A DNA stretch of 64,000 nt from Turnera subulata (lineage: Eukaryota; Streptophyta; Magnoliopsida; Malpighiales; Passifloraceae): the NCBI GenBank assembly GCA_028386065.3, contig JAKUCV010003363.1, forward strand, positions 1-64,000, given 5' to 3'. Below, piece by piece: positions 22,990 to 34,602 of this stretch; the first letter of the stretch is position 1; each line of letters begins with the position of its first letter. The position numbers were made by a program, and so were the translations under genes. The notes below the pieces were generated by a model. It saw only the letters and a list, made by a program, of their open reading frames with translations, searched no databases and had not been told where the DNA came from.

Positions 22990-23485
22990 CTTAAAGATCA
23001 TCCTCCAAGATCCAGACCATGTAGCAGGCAATAGAGGGGACTTTTGACTTTTGAGCTCTCTCGACATTGGACTCCACTGTCTCCTCCCTAACCCATAATG
23101 TCACACTCCCATCTTGAGCGTCAAGAAGTGCACCCGCTGTGGCAAGAAAAGGTCGGCCTAGGATGATGGGAGTTTGGTCATCATGGTTCATATCCTTGAT
23201 GACAAAATCACAGGGAATATAGAACTTCCCTACTTTGACTGGAACATCTTCAAGGACCCCAACTAGATATTTTACGGATCGGTCAGCAAGCTGCAGCACC
23301 GTGCGGGTAGGTTTGATTCCTCCAAAGTCCAATTGTTGTGTTGCTAATAAAGGCATCAAACTCACACTAGCTCCAAAGAACACATAGAGCTCTGTTAAAA
23401 TTATAGGTACCAATTTCATAAGGTATGGAAATACTCCTTGGGTCGCCCAACTTGGGGATATGAATCTGATGCTGCAGCACATCAC
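22990..23485 (-). pseudogene. Athila aspartic protease
   Basis: The frame includes GASVSLMPLLATQQL, VLQLADRSVKYLVGVLEDV, VGKFYIPCDFVI and QTPIILGRPFLATAGALLD, the conserved core and flap of plant gypsy proteases. The catalytic Asp of the usual DLGAS motif is gone: the bases before GAS read VFF, after a small insertion and frame change. The enzyme would therefore be inactive even without the interruptions. Protease normally matures the gag-pol polyprotein. Confidence 0.85.
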
Positions 23486-25312
23486 TACAGTTTGCTGTCA
23501 GCGCCACTGTTTGCTTCTCTACAGTGCGCTTGTTTGTGAGGATTCCCTTCAAAAATTTGGCATAGATAGGCATCTGATCCAGAACAGTAGTGAAGGGAAT
23601 CTCCATTATGAGGCCGCCAAGCATATCCAAAAATTTGTGGTATTGATCTTCGAGCCTGCTCTTCTTGTACGCCTGTGAATATGGCACTAGCAGTGGCGTC
23701 TTCTTTGGTGCAGCTTCCTGCAGCGTCACTGGTTCAGGTGCTGCATCCTGTTTCTTTTTCGGGTTCAGGTTAAAACACCTTAGTCGGTTTAGGGATAGGG
23801 TCTGGAAGCTCTTTTCCACTTCTTAAAATCACTACCCGACACTGCTTCTTGTGATTTTCCTCCGGCTGTTCTGGTAGCCTTCCCTGCGGCTGTTGCTGCT
23901 CTACAGCATACTGTGCAAACCTGATTTTCAATCATCTTATTATGGGCCTTCAGTATAGTCACCTCTTTGTCAATCTTGCTCACACTTTGCATCAGCTGCT
24001 TCATCATGCCCATCATCTCAGAGGATCCTTCTTGCAGTCCACCCTACCACAGCTGTTGCTGCTGTTGCTGGTAGTTTGGATTCGGGTTCAAGTGCCATCC
24101 CTGGTTATACCCCTGATTGTAGTTATTGTAGGGCGAATTGGGACGACGTTCAATGAAGTTGGCCTCTTCTGAATCATTCTCTGACACTCAAGGAAGGAGT
24201 GAGGGCCACTGCATATTTCACAAACACTGTTAGGAATAACGGGTTGAACATAAGCCGCTGGCTGTACCATCTTTGCAGTAAAATCCTTGAAGTGCTTAGT
24301 GAGAGCTGCTATTTGGGTTTCCAGATTAGTAGTCTTATCGACATGATATACACCCCTGCTGTCGCAGCGCAGCTCATCTTCATCCTCTAGGTTTAGCATA
24401 ATCCTCTTGGCATCCTCATATGTCGCTTCCTTGAACTTCCCTCCAGCAGCAGCATTTAGGATGCGCCTATCCTCTTGTGACACAGCTCCATAGAAAATTC
24501 CAAGCAGCACTGGTGGGTACACTATATGAGCAGGGCAGTGCTGGATCAAATCCTGAAATCCTTCTCATGCCTCCACCATAGATTCTTCATATTTCTGCTT
24601 GAAGTTGCAGATTTCTCCTCAAAGCTCATCCATCTTAGTGTCTGGAAAGTATTTCTTCAGGAATGCTTCCTCCATTTGAGCCTAGGTGGTGATGCTACCC
24701 ACTGGTAGAGTCTTCAGCCATCTTTTGGCTCCATCTCTAAGTGAAAATTTGAACAATTGGAGCTTGTTAGCATCCTCAGAACAGCCCTGAACCCTAGTGG
24801 TGGCGCAGAAATTCAGAAAATCCTCCAAGTGCTGGTTGGGGTCTTCCAGCACCGTACCGCCAAACTGCTTGTTTTGCACCATCTGAACCAAATTGGTTCT
24901 GAGCTCATAAGGGATATCATTGTCGGGAATGTGATGGCTCCATGAGGTGCTGTATGTCGGGGTGGCATGAACTGATTCATAGGTAGATTTGGAATGTTGG
25001 CGAAGGGGTCGACAATTTCATTAGCAACAACGTGCTGATGCTGCCACTGCGGGTTAACAGTGCCTGGTGGAATGATCACAGGTCCACGGTTAATAGGGTC
25101 AATGGCCAGAGGAGGGATGAGATTACCCTCAGCATCCCTAACTTGGCTATCTTGGCTGGTGGGAGATTGTTGTTGTTGTCGTTATTAGCCATGGTCGTTG
25201 TATCGACAGTTTTTGCTGCTTTCTGTCGCCTTGCTTGCTTGCGGTTTGCCCTAGTAGTGCCTTCAATATCAATAACTTTGATTAGCTCGGGACGCTTGCT
25301 CCTAGTTTGCAT
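23486..25312 (-). pseudogene. Athila gag, multiply frameshifted
   Basis: An ATG at 25312 opens MQTRSKRPELIKVIDIEGTT. Later frames give DPNQHLEDFLNFCATTRVQG and LFKFSLRDGAKRWLKTLP, then AAAGGKFKEATYEDAKRIM, the standard Athila gag core. A nucleocapsid knuckle CEICSGPHSFLEC (C-x2-C-x3-H-x4-C) follows, then a coiled segment MMGMMKQLMQSVSKIDKEV. At least four frame changes or stops interrupt it. Gag would form the intracellular particle. Confidence 0.82.
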
Positions 25313-25500
25313 ATAGTGCTAGAGAGTCTACAACGTGCCTTGTCGATAACCTGCCACCAGAAAACAAAAAAAGCGTAATCAACTTAAAACACTAAGAGCC
25401 CGTTTGGTTTGGATTTTAGGAACAGAATCTATTTCATTCCATTCCATTACATCCATTACACCCAACCAAACGGGCCATAAGTAGTATTATTTCCCGCAGG

Positions 25501-25517
25501 CCCCGGCAACGGCGCAA
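25501..25517 (-). other. Primer-binding site of Athila copy 1
   Basis: On the minus strand TTGCGCCGTTGCCGGGG follows the 5' LTR after a few bases. The Athila standard is TGGCGCCGTTGCCGGGG, usually matched to tRNA-Asp; here one G has been lost. Confidence 0.75.
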
Positions 25518-25523
25518 AAAACT

Positions 25524-25781
25524 TGTTCGTGCAAAACGAGCTGCAAGTGTACAGTATTGTTGTAGTAAACAAGGTTGAATCACAGGGACTGCGAAATAAT
25601 ACTGTCCTTAGAGATTTCGATCGATTAGGCTATAAAACGACAAGGAAATAAAAATATCGAATGAGTGAGGGTAATAAACTGAGTAAAATAAAGCAAAAAA
25701 AACTAAAAGTAAAGTAACAGCGTGTACTGGTTAAAAGTTGTAGTAATTAAGGAACGTAGGTTGTCCGGGGTTCAGTACAAC
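25524..25781 (-). repeat. 5' LTR of Athila copy 1, inner part
   Basis: This is the last 258 bp of the LTR, next to the primer site. It breaks at the ACAAC target of the 25782-36365 insertion and continues at 36371. Confidence 0.88.
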
Positions 25782-27541
25782 TGTGAACACCCCAAATTTG
25801 ATCCACTAATATTCCAAAGAATTATGAATATATCTTTGTCTGGGGATTGATGAGATGTTTCGATTCCTAAATAAAATGTGTTTGTAATTTAATAGAATAT
25901 CAATATTTTATTATTTCCGAATTTCTGATATATTTAACTTGGAATCATTGAGATGATTTAATTCTGAGTTTAGTATATTTAAAGGTTTTGAAATTAATAA
26001 AATATGGATATTTAATTTTTCTAGGTTTTTTAATTATTTTTGGACCCATTTGAGATGATTTTGGGTATTTAAATGATTAAGAGTCTGAACCAATTAAGTA
26101 TGGACCCTCCAACAATATTGGCCCATGAAAAACACTGAGCTTAGAGGCCCTTTACTATGAATTTTTGTCCAGAATTCAGGTTAAAATATTTCCTTGTGTG
26201 TTTTTGGTATTTATGGTATATGGAGTGCAGTGAGGAGGAGGAAAACTAAATTAGGAAGAAGGGTGAGGGCAGACTACAAGTTAGGAGTGTTTCTGGAGCT
26301 TAAAACAGGCAGAAAACATATTAGGATGGGCGTGAGAATCAAGCTAGACCGGAATTATGAGGACCAAAATCGGGAAGGAAAGAACATATTTGGAGACAAC
26401 TGCCGGCGGACATGGCGACATGACCGCCAGCACCTGGCGGGCTTGTAGGGATAACCGCAAGCACATGACGGACATCACGAGAAGACCGTCGGTGCTTGGC
26501 GGGTTTCCGTTCCAGTTTTGGCTGTTTTTTCGTTTTTCCTTATTACTTGATTTACGGTTTCTACCGTTGGATCTAGGGATTCAATCCCGACCCTTAAATC
26601 AACACCACATCCAGACCCCCAGAGCAATATAAATAGGATCCTCATTCACCCTCAAAACTAACCAATTCTCTCCCTTCTCCCTCTATACACACATAAGTTA
26701 GATGCTTGGAAAACTTCTCTAATTCCAAGCTTAGAAACCCTTTCAAGGGTCGAAATTCTGGAAGAATTTCATGGAAAGGAGTAGCAAGGAGCTAGTAGCA
26801 GCAGAAGATCAAGAAGAGAAGAGGAAGGAGGCGGATTCATGCAAATCGGTGGAGGAGTAGTGCTAAACCCGAGAGGAAGGTTCCACTGGAGGCAGTCTCA
26901 GTATTTTGGCGATGTCTGAAGCTGTAGATGTCGGTTTGCTGCAATCTTGGTGTCTCTGGAAAGCTGAGAAGTACCTCTACAACGTTTCTATTCAGGCCAG
27001 ACACCAGTTCGCCCTCCTTCTAACGAATTCCCTGTTGAATTTCTGCCTAGGTTCTGTTGCGGGAGTGGTAAGCAAGTAGGAGCAAGAGGAGGGCTTCAGG
27101 AGGTAAATCGTTCTAATCTTACTGGTTGATTGCTACTGTGACGTGAAGATTTGATTGTTGTGTGATGCACGCTAAGAACTACGTGAGCTTTGAACCCATT
27201 ATCAGGGGGTACGTAGGCAGTTTCTAGTGGTGGAAATGCAAGCTTAATCTATATTTATTTTTTTGTTTTGTTTTCGTTTTGTTTTTTGTTATTTGCTTGA
27301 TTGTTTTGTGCATGGCATATGTTAATCTATAATTGCACATGATCTCGCCCCAACATGGATGGGTGCCTAAAACCTTCCTATCCGTGACAAACCCCCGGGT
27401 CCATGTCTTTGGTTCGCTAAGGAAGGTTTTTCCTTGAATTTTGCCCTTCAATAAAATTCAAGTGGCGACTCCAAAAATATGGATGACGGTTTAGAAGAAG
27501 GTGTTGAATACACCCAATGAATTTTGGGTCGGGTATTCACA
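25782..27541 (+). repeat. 5' LTR of the non-autonomous Tat-like element
   Basis: It matches 34603-36365 throughout with small indels; its U3 motif cluster is larger than in the 3' copy. It ends ATTTTGGGTCGGGTATTCACA directly before the primer site. Confidence 0.92.
26398..26635 (+). promoter_or_regulatory. U3 promoter with GACCGC/GGCGG array and TATA box
   Basis: Units such as TGACCGCCAGCACCTGGCGG are repeated with variation between 26400 and 26510, and TATAAATA lies at 26628-26635. The 3' LTR has the same layout with TATAAATA at 35420-35427, and the solo LTR at 21395 has it at 22244-22251. Confidence 0.55.
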
Positions 27542-27542
27542 G

Positions 27543-27560
27543 TTGGCGACTCCACTGGGA
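27543..27560 (+). other. Primer-binding site of the non-autonomous Tat-like element
   Basis: TTGGCGACTCCACTGGGAC directly follows the 5' LTR; this is a common Tat/Ogre-type site. Confidence 0.75.
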
Positions 27561-28316
27561 CATAGAAGGTTTAAGAGATCTTGTGCAATCATTGTTCGGT
27601 ATATGCCTTTTGTTTGTCATGTACGTGCCGTGCATTCATAAATTATGTTGTGAAGCTTCCACCATAAGAGGGTGAGGGGATCCTGGTCCGGTACATACCG
27701 TCCTACGGGGTTATCAGCTAGAGTGAACCCATTTCTCGCCATTTAGCAATGATAGGGGTTAATAGGTCAGCGGCCTCACGCTGCGTCCTACGTCACATGT
27801 GAGTAGACCAAGCTATCCCTTAGCGACAGTTCTTTGGCCCCCAACCAGCATCATACCCTGAGCATCTCATGCATAATGGATCAATACTTGGTACGTGTAT
27901 TCTGTGAATTTGAGTGTATAAAACCAAAAATTTTCTTTAGAAAAATTTTAGTGGGCTCGCCGTGTTGGCTCTATGCAAGGTGCTATGTTGTGTGGTGAAA
28001 ATTGACTTGAAAACACACTCTAGGGATACAACATAGGGGCTGATGAGAGTTTCAGTGTTTTGTCACCAATAGGCGGTCTACCTTGTCTTAGGGAACTCTG
28101 ATTATATACATCGGGCATTGCAAGTTCATTCTTGTCATGCCCAAATATTTTAAGACCAGGCAAAGCTCAAGTCTAGGATCCCCAATAACCATGAAACTTA
28201 TCATTAGAAAATCCAACCTTTAGGAAACCAAGGGCAATATGCATTTCGGTTGGGATGAGATGGTTAAGGCACTAAGGGGAACAACGAACGAAGCAAGTAG
28301 ACAGGGCACAAAATAG
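27561..28316 (+). other. Leader of the non-autonomous Tat-like element
   Basis: No coding sequence is seen. It shares the GGCCCCCAACCAGC segment with the leader at 9231-10124. Confidence 0.5.
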
Positions 28317-29264
28317 ATGAGCAGTACAGGGCTTTCATCGGAATTTAAGGGCCAACTCTGGGAATTTGCACTCAAGAACATTGATCAGCTTGTGATTAGA
28401 CCAGAGGAGCAAACCAACAAAAAGTCAAGTATTGATGAGCGGCACGCCAAGAAGCCGATAGAAAGAAAACTCCCACGTCTTGAGGAAGGCGAACAACGAA
28501 GGCACATGTTGGAAGAGAAGGTTGAAAACTTGAGGAGGAAGATGGCCGTGTTTAAAGACCAAGGAGGACAAGATGCTGAAATTAAGTACGTTGGGGAAGC
28601 CGTTCAAGTAGAAGGGAAGACACCTTGGTTTGAAAAAGTAATCACGAGCGAGGCACTAAAGGATAGCTTGCAAACACTTACCTTAAATCCTGACAGTAAA
28701 ACCACATCATCAACTGGAGAAAACGAACGACAAACCGAGGACCTGAAGCAAAAAATGACTACCTCAGAAAATGAGGTGAGGCAGGATCTCAAGAAGTGGT
28801 GCATCAGAAACAAGTACTCTGAGGAAGCTAATTGCCTAGGCAAGATGGAAAGATTGCAAGACTCCCAAGAGGAAAAAGAAGAGTACGAAAGATTGGGTGA
28901 AGCAGCCAGAGTCACACCTGTTAAAGATGACACCCCGCCGCTTTCCAAACCAATGCAGAAAGAGTCCTCGGAGTTGATAAAGAAACTCGGTCCACTTCTA
29001 GTAGAGCTGCTCCAGTTATGCACAAAGGAGGAGTTGCAAAAACCGATAGATCCACATTGGTCTTCTAAAGATTCCGAAAGTCGTTATGATTATGAACGAG
29101 TAGTGAAAATCTTGATAGAAATTATGAATGCGCTCAAAGGTGGAACCGCCGTAAATCGAGATGGGCAAGGAGTAGACAAGTTTGGCTGTGAAGAAGGAAT
29201 AACCCAATGGAATCAACCATGTGAGGGAATGTGTTGCCATCGGATCTCCCTAGATAATGGATGA
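28317..29264 (+). CDS. Unassigned 315-aa charged protein of the Tat-like element
   Basis: An ATG at 28317 opens a 315-codon frame without interruption. The product is rich in Lys and Glu with likely coiled-coil stretches around residues 50-80 (KLPRLEEGEQRRHMLEEKVE) and 150-200. A Leu-rich helical segment lies near 225-245 (ELIKKLGPLLVELLQLC). I see no zinc knuckle, protease or polymerase motif and do not recognise the family. Ogre/Tat elements are known to carry an extra ORF upstream of gag, which is one possibility; a degenerate gag is another. A second short frame (29274-29471, starting VLEERVQSLEQL) follows almost at once in a different frame and may be its former continuation. That the frame is kept intact while pol is gone is unusual. 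Confidence 0.55.
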   Translation: MSSTGLSSEFKGQLWEFALKNIDQLVIRPEEQTNKKSSIDERHAKKPIERKLPRLEEGEQRRHMLEEKVENLRRKMAVFKDQGGQDAEIKYVGEAVQVEGKTPWFEKVITSEALKDSLQTLTLNPDSKTTSSTGENERQTEDLKQKMTTSENEVRQDLKKWCIRNKYSEEANCLGKMERLQDSQEEKEEYERLGEAARVTPVKDDTPPLSKPMQKESSELIKKLGPLLVELLQLCTKEELQKPIDPHWSSKDSESRYDYERVVKILIEIMNALKGGTAVNRDGQGVDKFGCEEGITQWNQPCEGMCCHRISLDNG

Positions 29265-29471
29265 CGATTACAGGTGTTGGAAGAAAGGGTGCAAAGCTTA
29301 GAACAATTAGTACATGGACCTCCATCACATGCTGGGTTGAGACCGAGGAGTTTCACCCCTCCCCATGTCATTAAGGAAAATGCTTCAGATGTGTATGAAG
29401 AAGAATTTGCTACAACCCTTGAAACCGCAGCTGTACCAGGCGATAAGAGGAGATCCAAAGGTGTTCTGTGA

Positions 29472-31417
29472 CTTCCATCAAGTACGCGTGTCATACCACG
29501 AATGCCTGCTTCAGGCTCCGCCATGAATTGTAAGATCTGATCGATGCAAAGTTGCTGAGTGTGCTTTATGAGAATGGGAATTGAATGAAGGAACTAGGAA
29601 TAGCATGGGGCGAGGCCATGTGGGGTTGAAATATGTGGTTCTAACTTCCAATAGATGTACTTTGACTTACATCAGAAATAAAATTGCAATAGTCTCACTC
29701 CTTTGTGCATCTATACCAATTTGTTAGTGCATAACTTCATGATGTTCCATTGGACCCTGCTTAGAAACCCTTCGAACGAAATACAAAGACATAATTCTGT
29801 GGATGTAACCCAACCTCCATACACCCTTCCAACCTGACCTCCATGTTGACTCTACCATATCTACCTTGAACACTTGTCTAGAATAGTCGTTTCCACGAGA
29901 CGAACCTAGTTTCTGGAAAAAGTTCTAGCCGAATGCACTTGTTCGCAAAGGGTCACCCCGCTCGAAAAAAAAAAGAAAAAAAGAAAAAAAAAAGAATGAG
30001 GAAGTGACCACTAGCACCTGAATCTGGAAGAAAAGAAGAACAAGGCAAGTGTTCTCCCGCAACCCTTTGTCTTTTCTCAAACACCGTTCTACCCAACACC
30101 GTCATGAAAAACACTTCAAGCCTAAACACCACATCCACGGATACGTAGGTAACCTGGCAACAGATCCGATCTACTTGGTTTCTAGGTTGGTTCAGTGGAC
30201 AAGATTGGAGTATATGCTTAATATGGTATAGGGGTATTCAAGTGCTAATCGAGGTATGGTTGTCATGTTCCGAGAAAAATGAGAGCATTCCCTGATTGCA
30301 TTCGGCTTCTGACAGTTGCACGGGTTTGATTGGTGGCTGACTTATCTTTCTCGGTGGAATGGTTTGGCAGTCGGATGGGTCTCCTCAATGGTTTGTAAAA
30401 TTTGATTGAAGATCACTTTGCCCTTCCCGTCAGTATTTTAGTCCTCTGACGATACCACATTCCAAAGGACTCTTGGAATCCTCACCAGTTCCCTTGAAAT
30501 CGATGGTCTGTTTCTCCAATGGTCATCAGAGTATATTCGGCCTGAGTGATCTCCGTCTTCCCCGAGCATAGTAATCCTTGTGTTTACGGTCGCTATCCCC
30601 GCATGAAAAAGAAAAGAAAAAAAGAAAAGAAAAGAAAAGAAAAGAAATGAAGAGAGACCGCTAGGTTGAAAACCCGAAAGGGCGGCCTAGGAAAAACTTA
30701 GGACCAGAATGAGAATAGGGATAGTAGCCAGTGATGAAGACATGCTTTCACACTAGATCATGTTGTTCTTCAGATGAAGACAGCTCATTGAAGATCGATC
30801 GCTTAGCCGACTATCCACAGCCATTTCGGGCCTGTTGTCTCCACATATCTTTAGAGGGATTTCCACTCATTTATTTGCTTTGCCTAGTCAGATGATTCTC
30901 CATCCATTCAGCAAGGAATGCTCACCGATAAGGTCCTGGTTAGAATTGAAAGTGAATGAGTTCATAGTTATGGGGGGTTCTTCCTTTAGCTTTTGCATTT
31001 CAATGGGATGACTTGGTTTGGTTTATGAAATAATTTGGCTCTCACCTTGACTCAAAAAATCTCAAAATTTCATACATCATGTTTAGGGTATTTTTGCATA
31101 CTATAAAGAGATCACTTGCATTCGGAAAAGAGAAGAAAAAATTATCGGCATCAAGTAGGACTATAAGGAAGAGGGAAAGAGAAACGGGTAGAATGAGAAG
31201 GAAAAGGTCGAGAGAGGGATGGGACGAGGGAAGGGAGTAAGAGCAAATTCCAGTAAAGAGGAAGAGAAATAAAAAAGAAGAGCTGAAGAGGGAAGGGAGA
31301 GGAAGGACAAACATGTCATGGCATTGCATGGAGAAACTAGGGATATCTCCCAGGCATTGAGAGGACAACACGTTTAGACATGCCCATGCATCATGGGTTC
31401 CTTTGACAAGGTGGATT
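29472..31417 (+). other. Non-coding interior of the Tat-like element
   Basis: There is no gene here. A-rich runs occur at about 29965-29995 and 30605-30650, and a purine-rich stretch at 31130-31300. I see no pol motif on either strand. Confidence 0.6.
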
Positions 31418-32792
31418 TGTTAGGATAAATGCCCTACGCTAGAGGGGGGTGAATAGCGTTTTACGGACAAATAAAAAACTTGCAGGAAATAATTGCGGAA
31501 TGAAAGAGAGAAAGGATACACCGAATTTTTATACTGGTTCACAAACACAACTTGTGGCCAATCCAGTCCTCCGAGAGACTCTCTCGAAGATTTCACTATC
31601 TATGTTAAGCTTCCGGGTGCTTAACAAACCGTTTACAATCTGAGAATTCAAGTCACATGAACCTCAACACTCCTACTTGAAGTACCTCACTTCAAGACTT
31701 CTCACACAGAAAGAAAACCCTCTTCCTATGAATCACAACAAGGGAACAAACCTTCCTTCAAGTGTATAACAACACTCACAACACTCAAAACAGAAACTCT
31801 CTCAAAGAGTGGATATTGAGCAACAATTTAAGCACTATAAGGCAACTCTCACAATTCTCAAAGATATTAGCTCATAAAAACTTGAATGAATGTGTATCAA
31901 TGAATGATAAATGTATGGAGAGTTGATTCATTGATAAACAGAGATTTAAAATCTCTATTTATATGTCTAAAAACTTGTATGAACGTTGGGGGATCATTCC
32001 AAAACACCTTTAGACAAAATAACATTGAAAGCTGCAAAAGATTTCTGATCATAACGACACAACATCGATGTTTAGCATATGTTTGGCCAGTAAATATGAA
32101 TTTTTGGTCCGACAGTCATAAGAACATCGATGTTTATCAAGAGAACATCGATGTTTCAAGTGAGAACATCGATGTTTCAAATGAGAACATCGATGTTTTT
32201 TAAGTTCTGCCCAAAACATCTTAAAACCGCAATTGAAAGAACAGTAGAACATTGATGTTTCAACTGTGACAATTGATGTTTGAACAGTAGAACATCAATG
32301 TTTGAATAGTGAACATCGATGTTTGTACAGTGGTTCTGCAAAACATCTTGGAATCCAATCGGTCAAGAGAACTTCGATGCTTGGGATGCCAACATCGATG
32401 TTTTGAGCTGCTGCCGCTTTTGATAAATCTTTTGGATGGGAGGAACATCGATGTTTAGAAACACAACATCGATGTTTAGTGCTCAAAAACCATTTATATG
32501 ATTGATAAAAAGAATGCTATGCATGAGAAAAATTGATTATGTTTGAGTTAACATCTTACAATAATTTGAGTGTTAACCTTGTAAAATTAAGTTCTTAATG
32601 CTTCTTGGATGATCACTTCAAATCTTGTGCTCTTCTTCACTTCACATTTGTGCTCTTGTTCTCTTTACATTTTTTCTCTTTGAGTCATTTCTTTTTGCCT
32701 CGGGTTTGTCGTCATTTTGAATCAATGTTCGGTTTGTCAATATCAAAACCTGTATGAGACAAGGAGGCATTAGCAAAACACTGTTTCTAACA
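31418..32792 (+). mobile_element. Solo LTR with AACATCGATGTT array, Copia-like
   Basis: It starts TGTTAGGATAAATGCC and ends TTTCTAACA (short inverted ends TGTTAG/CTAACA), with the duplication GGATT at 31413-31417 and 32793-32797. The opening (AGAGGGGGGTGAATAGCG) is a form often seen in plant Copia LTRs. The orientation is inferred from that opening. No internal coding region remains. Confidence 0.85.
32061..32476. repeat. Cluster of AACATCGATGTT palindromes
   Basis: Perfect 12-bp copies lie at 32061, 32123, 32144, 32165, 32186, 32312, 32391, 32444 and 32465. Degenerate copies lie at 32248, 32291 and about 32370. Spacing of the first run is 21 bp (32123-32186). Confidence 0.95.
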
Positions 32793-33081
32793 GGATTTAG
32801 TCGAAGAGACGACATTAGAGACTCATCATCTTATGTAGACTGGTGAATCCTGAGGTTGTTGAGTCAAAGGGGCATGGCGTGGTCAAGACTATAGGCCGTT
32901 GTGATTAGATTTAAAGATTTCAACCACAGGTGAAGGGCATGTCGTGCCTCGGATTTTTGGACTTGTCAAAATGGACACCACACATCCGAAACATGAGTTG
33001 CCTCAAGTTTTTGAGAAGATCCTGCGTAGGACAAGAAAAGTTAAGAGTATAGCAGGCCCTGATTTTGGAATATTGTTTTTA

Positions 33082-33857
33082 CAGGGCATGCTACCCCATG
33101 TTTTGAGTCAAGTTTTCTTCGGGGGTGCAACCACACGTTATAAGACAAGTTTTCCGGGGCATGCAGACCCATGTTCCAAGCTGATTTCCCGGGGCATGTT
33201 ACCCCGTTATGTGATTTGTTTGTTTATCGGGGCATGCTACCCCAACTATGTGCTTTGTCTTCCCGAGGCATGCTACCCCGTTATGTGATGTGTTTATTTC
33301 CCGGGGCATGCTACCCCGTTTATGTAATGTATGTGGTTCCCCGGGGCATGCTACCCTGTTATGTGATGTATGTGGTTTCCCAGGGCATGCTACCCCGTTA
33401 TATGATGTACGTAGTTTCACGGGGCAGGCTACCCCGCTATATGATGTGTGGGGCATGCTACCCCGCATGGTTGGAGTCGTAGTCGGGTTTTCAGAGCATG
33501 CAACCCCATGTATTGATTTTATGGGCATGCTACGCCACGTGTTGGTAAGACTTTCTTGGGGCGTGCTACCCCGTTCTGAATCGATCCATGGGGCATGCTA
33601 CGCCCATTCTAAATCAATTCCTGGGGCATGCTACCCCACGCAATCTGCTTGAGGCATGCTACCCCGTATGATTGGAATTGTAGTCGGGCATGTTACCTCA
33701 TGTATTGATTTTCCGGGGCATGCTACCCCACGCGTCTGTGAGACTTACTTGGGGCATGCAACTCCGTTCTAAATCAATCCACTGGGCATATGCTACCCCG
33801 TTCCTGGGGCATGAAACCCCATGGCTGTGGATGATTTTCTTTGGGGCATGCTAGCCT
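33082..33857. repeat. Tandem array based on GGGGCATGCTACCCC
   Basis: About 22 units, mostly 30-45 bp apart, each carry a near-palindrome GGGGCATGCTACCCC around a GCATGC core. Units between about 33190 and 33440 are the most regular (38-40 bp). It lies in the 3' untranslated part of the Tat-like element. Confidence 0.95.
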
Positions 33858-33929
33858 GAGGGGTGTGTAATACCCCAAGAATTGACTGACGGCTGATGAA
33901 AAGGTATGTGACGCTATGGCAGGGATGAG

Positions 33930-34500
33930 ATGATTCCCACTAACCCAGAAGTGAGAGAAAACCTGAGTTCCCCAGGGAGGACGACCAAAATCCCTAGAAA
34001 GTAGGTAACCCCGAAATCACCCCCGCGGGAGGAGACATATCCCTGGTTGACCGAGAGGAGAGGATTCTTTGTTGACAACTTAGACACCGAGTCCCTGTGG
34101 AAGGACAATAAAATCCTAAGCCAACCCCGAGACCCCATGGAAGGATGCTAAAATCCCGAACCAAACACTCGAGTACCCCATGGGAGGACGATAGTATCTC
34201 TAGTTAGTGAGGATGAGAGGATTCCTTGTTAATGACCTGGTAGATGAGATGATTCTACCAAACCCAAATCAAACACCTAAGTACCACATGGGAGGACGGT
34301 AGTATCCCTAGTCAGCCGAGATGAGATGATATTTAGTTGATGACCACCAAACAACCCCGAGTACCCCATGGGAGGACATTAGTATCCCTAGTTAGCTTAG
34401 ATGAGAGGATTCTTCGCCAGCGAAACCACACACCGAGTCCCCCAAGGAGGACAATAAATCCATGAAAACCCGGGATGAGATGATTCCCGTCCCCATGGCA
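33930..34500. repeat. Second degenerate tandem array in the Tat-like element
   Basis: Units containing CCCCATGGGAGGACGATAGTATC-like blocks, followed by GATGAGAGGATTC or GATGAGATGATTC, recur roughly every 80-110 bp. Confidence 0.8.
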
Positions 34501-34590
34501 CATACATGTCACATCAGCATCAGCACCTACTCCGTCAATTTTGGGTATTCTTTTATCGTTATTTTGTCTTCAATTCCTAAAGACTCATCA

Positions 34591-34602
34591 ACGAGGGGCA
34601 TC
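34591..34602 (+). other. Polypurine tract of the Tat-like element
   Basis: ACGAGGGGCATC immediately precedes the 3' LTR start TGTGAACA. Confidence 0.6.

Noticed and set aside
32061..32476. CRISPR-like or satellite array
   Set aside because: Palindromes are short and spacing varies beyond the first four; this is plant nuclear DNA inside an LTR, so CRISPR does not apply.
33171..33652. Repetitive frames over the GGGGCATGCTACCCC array
   Set aside because: All frames across a tandem repeat look periodic; there is no start context, no domain and inconsistent unit length.
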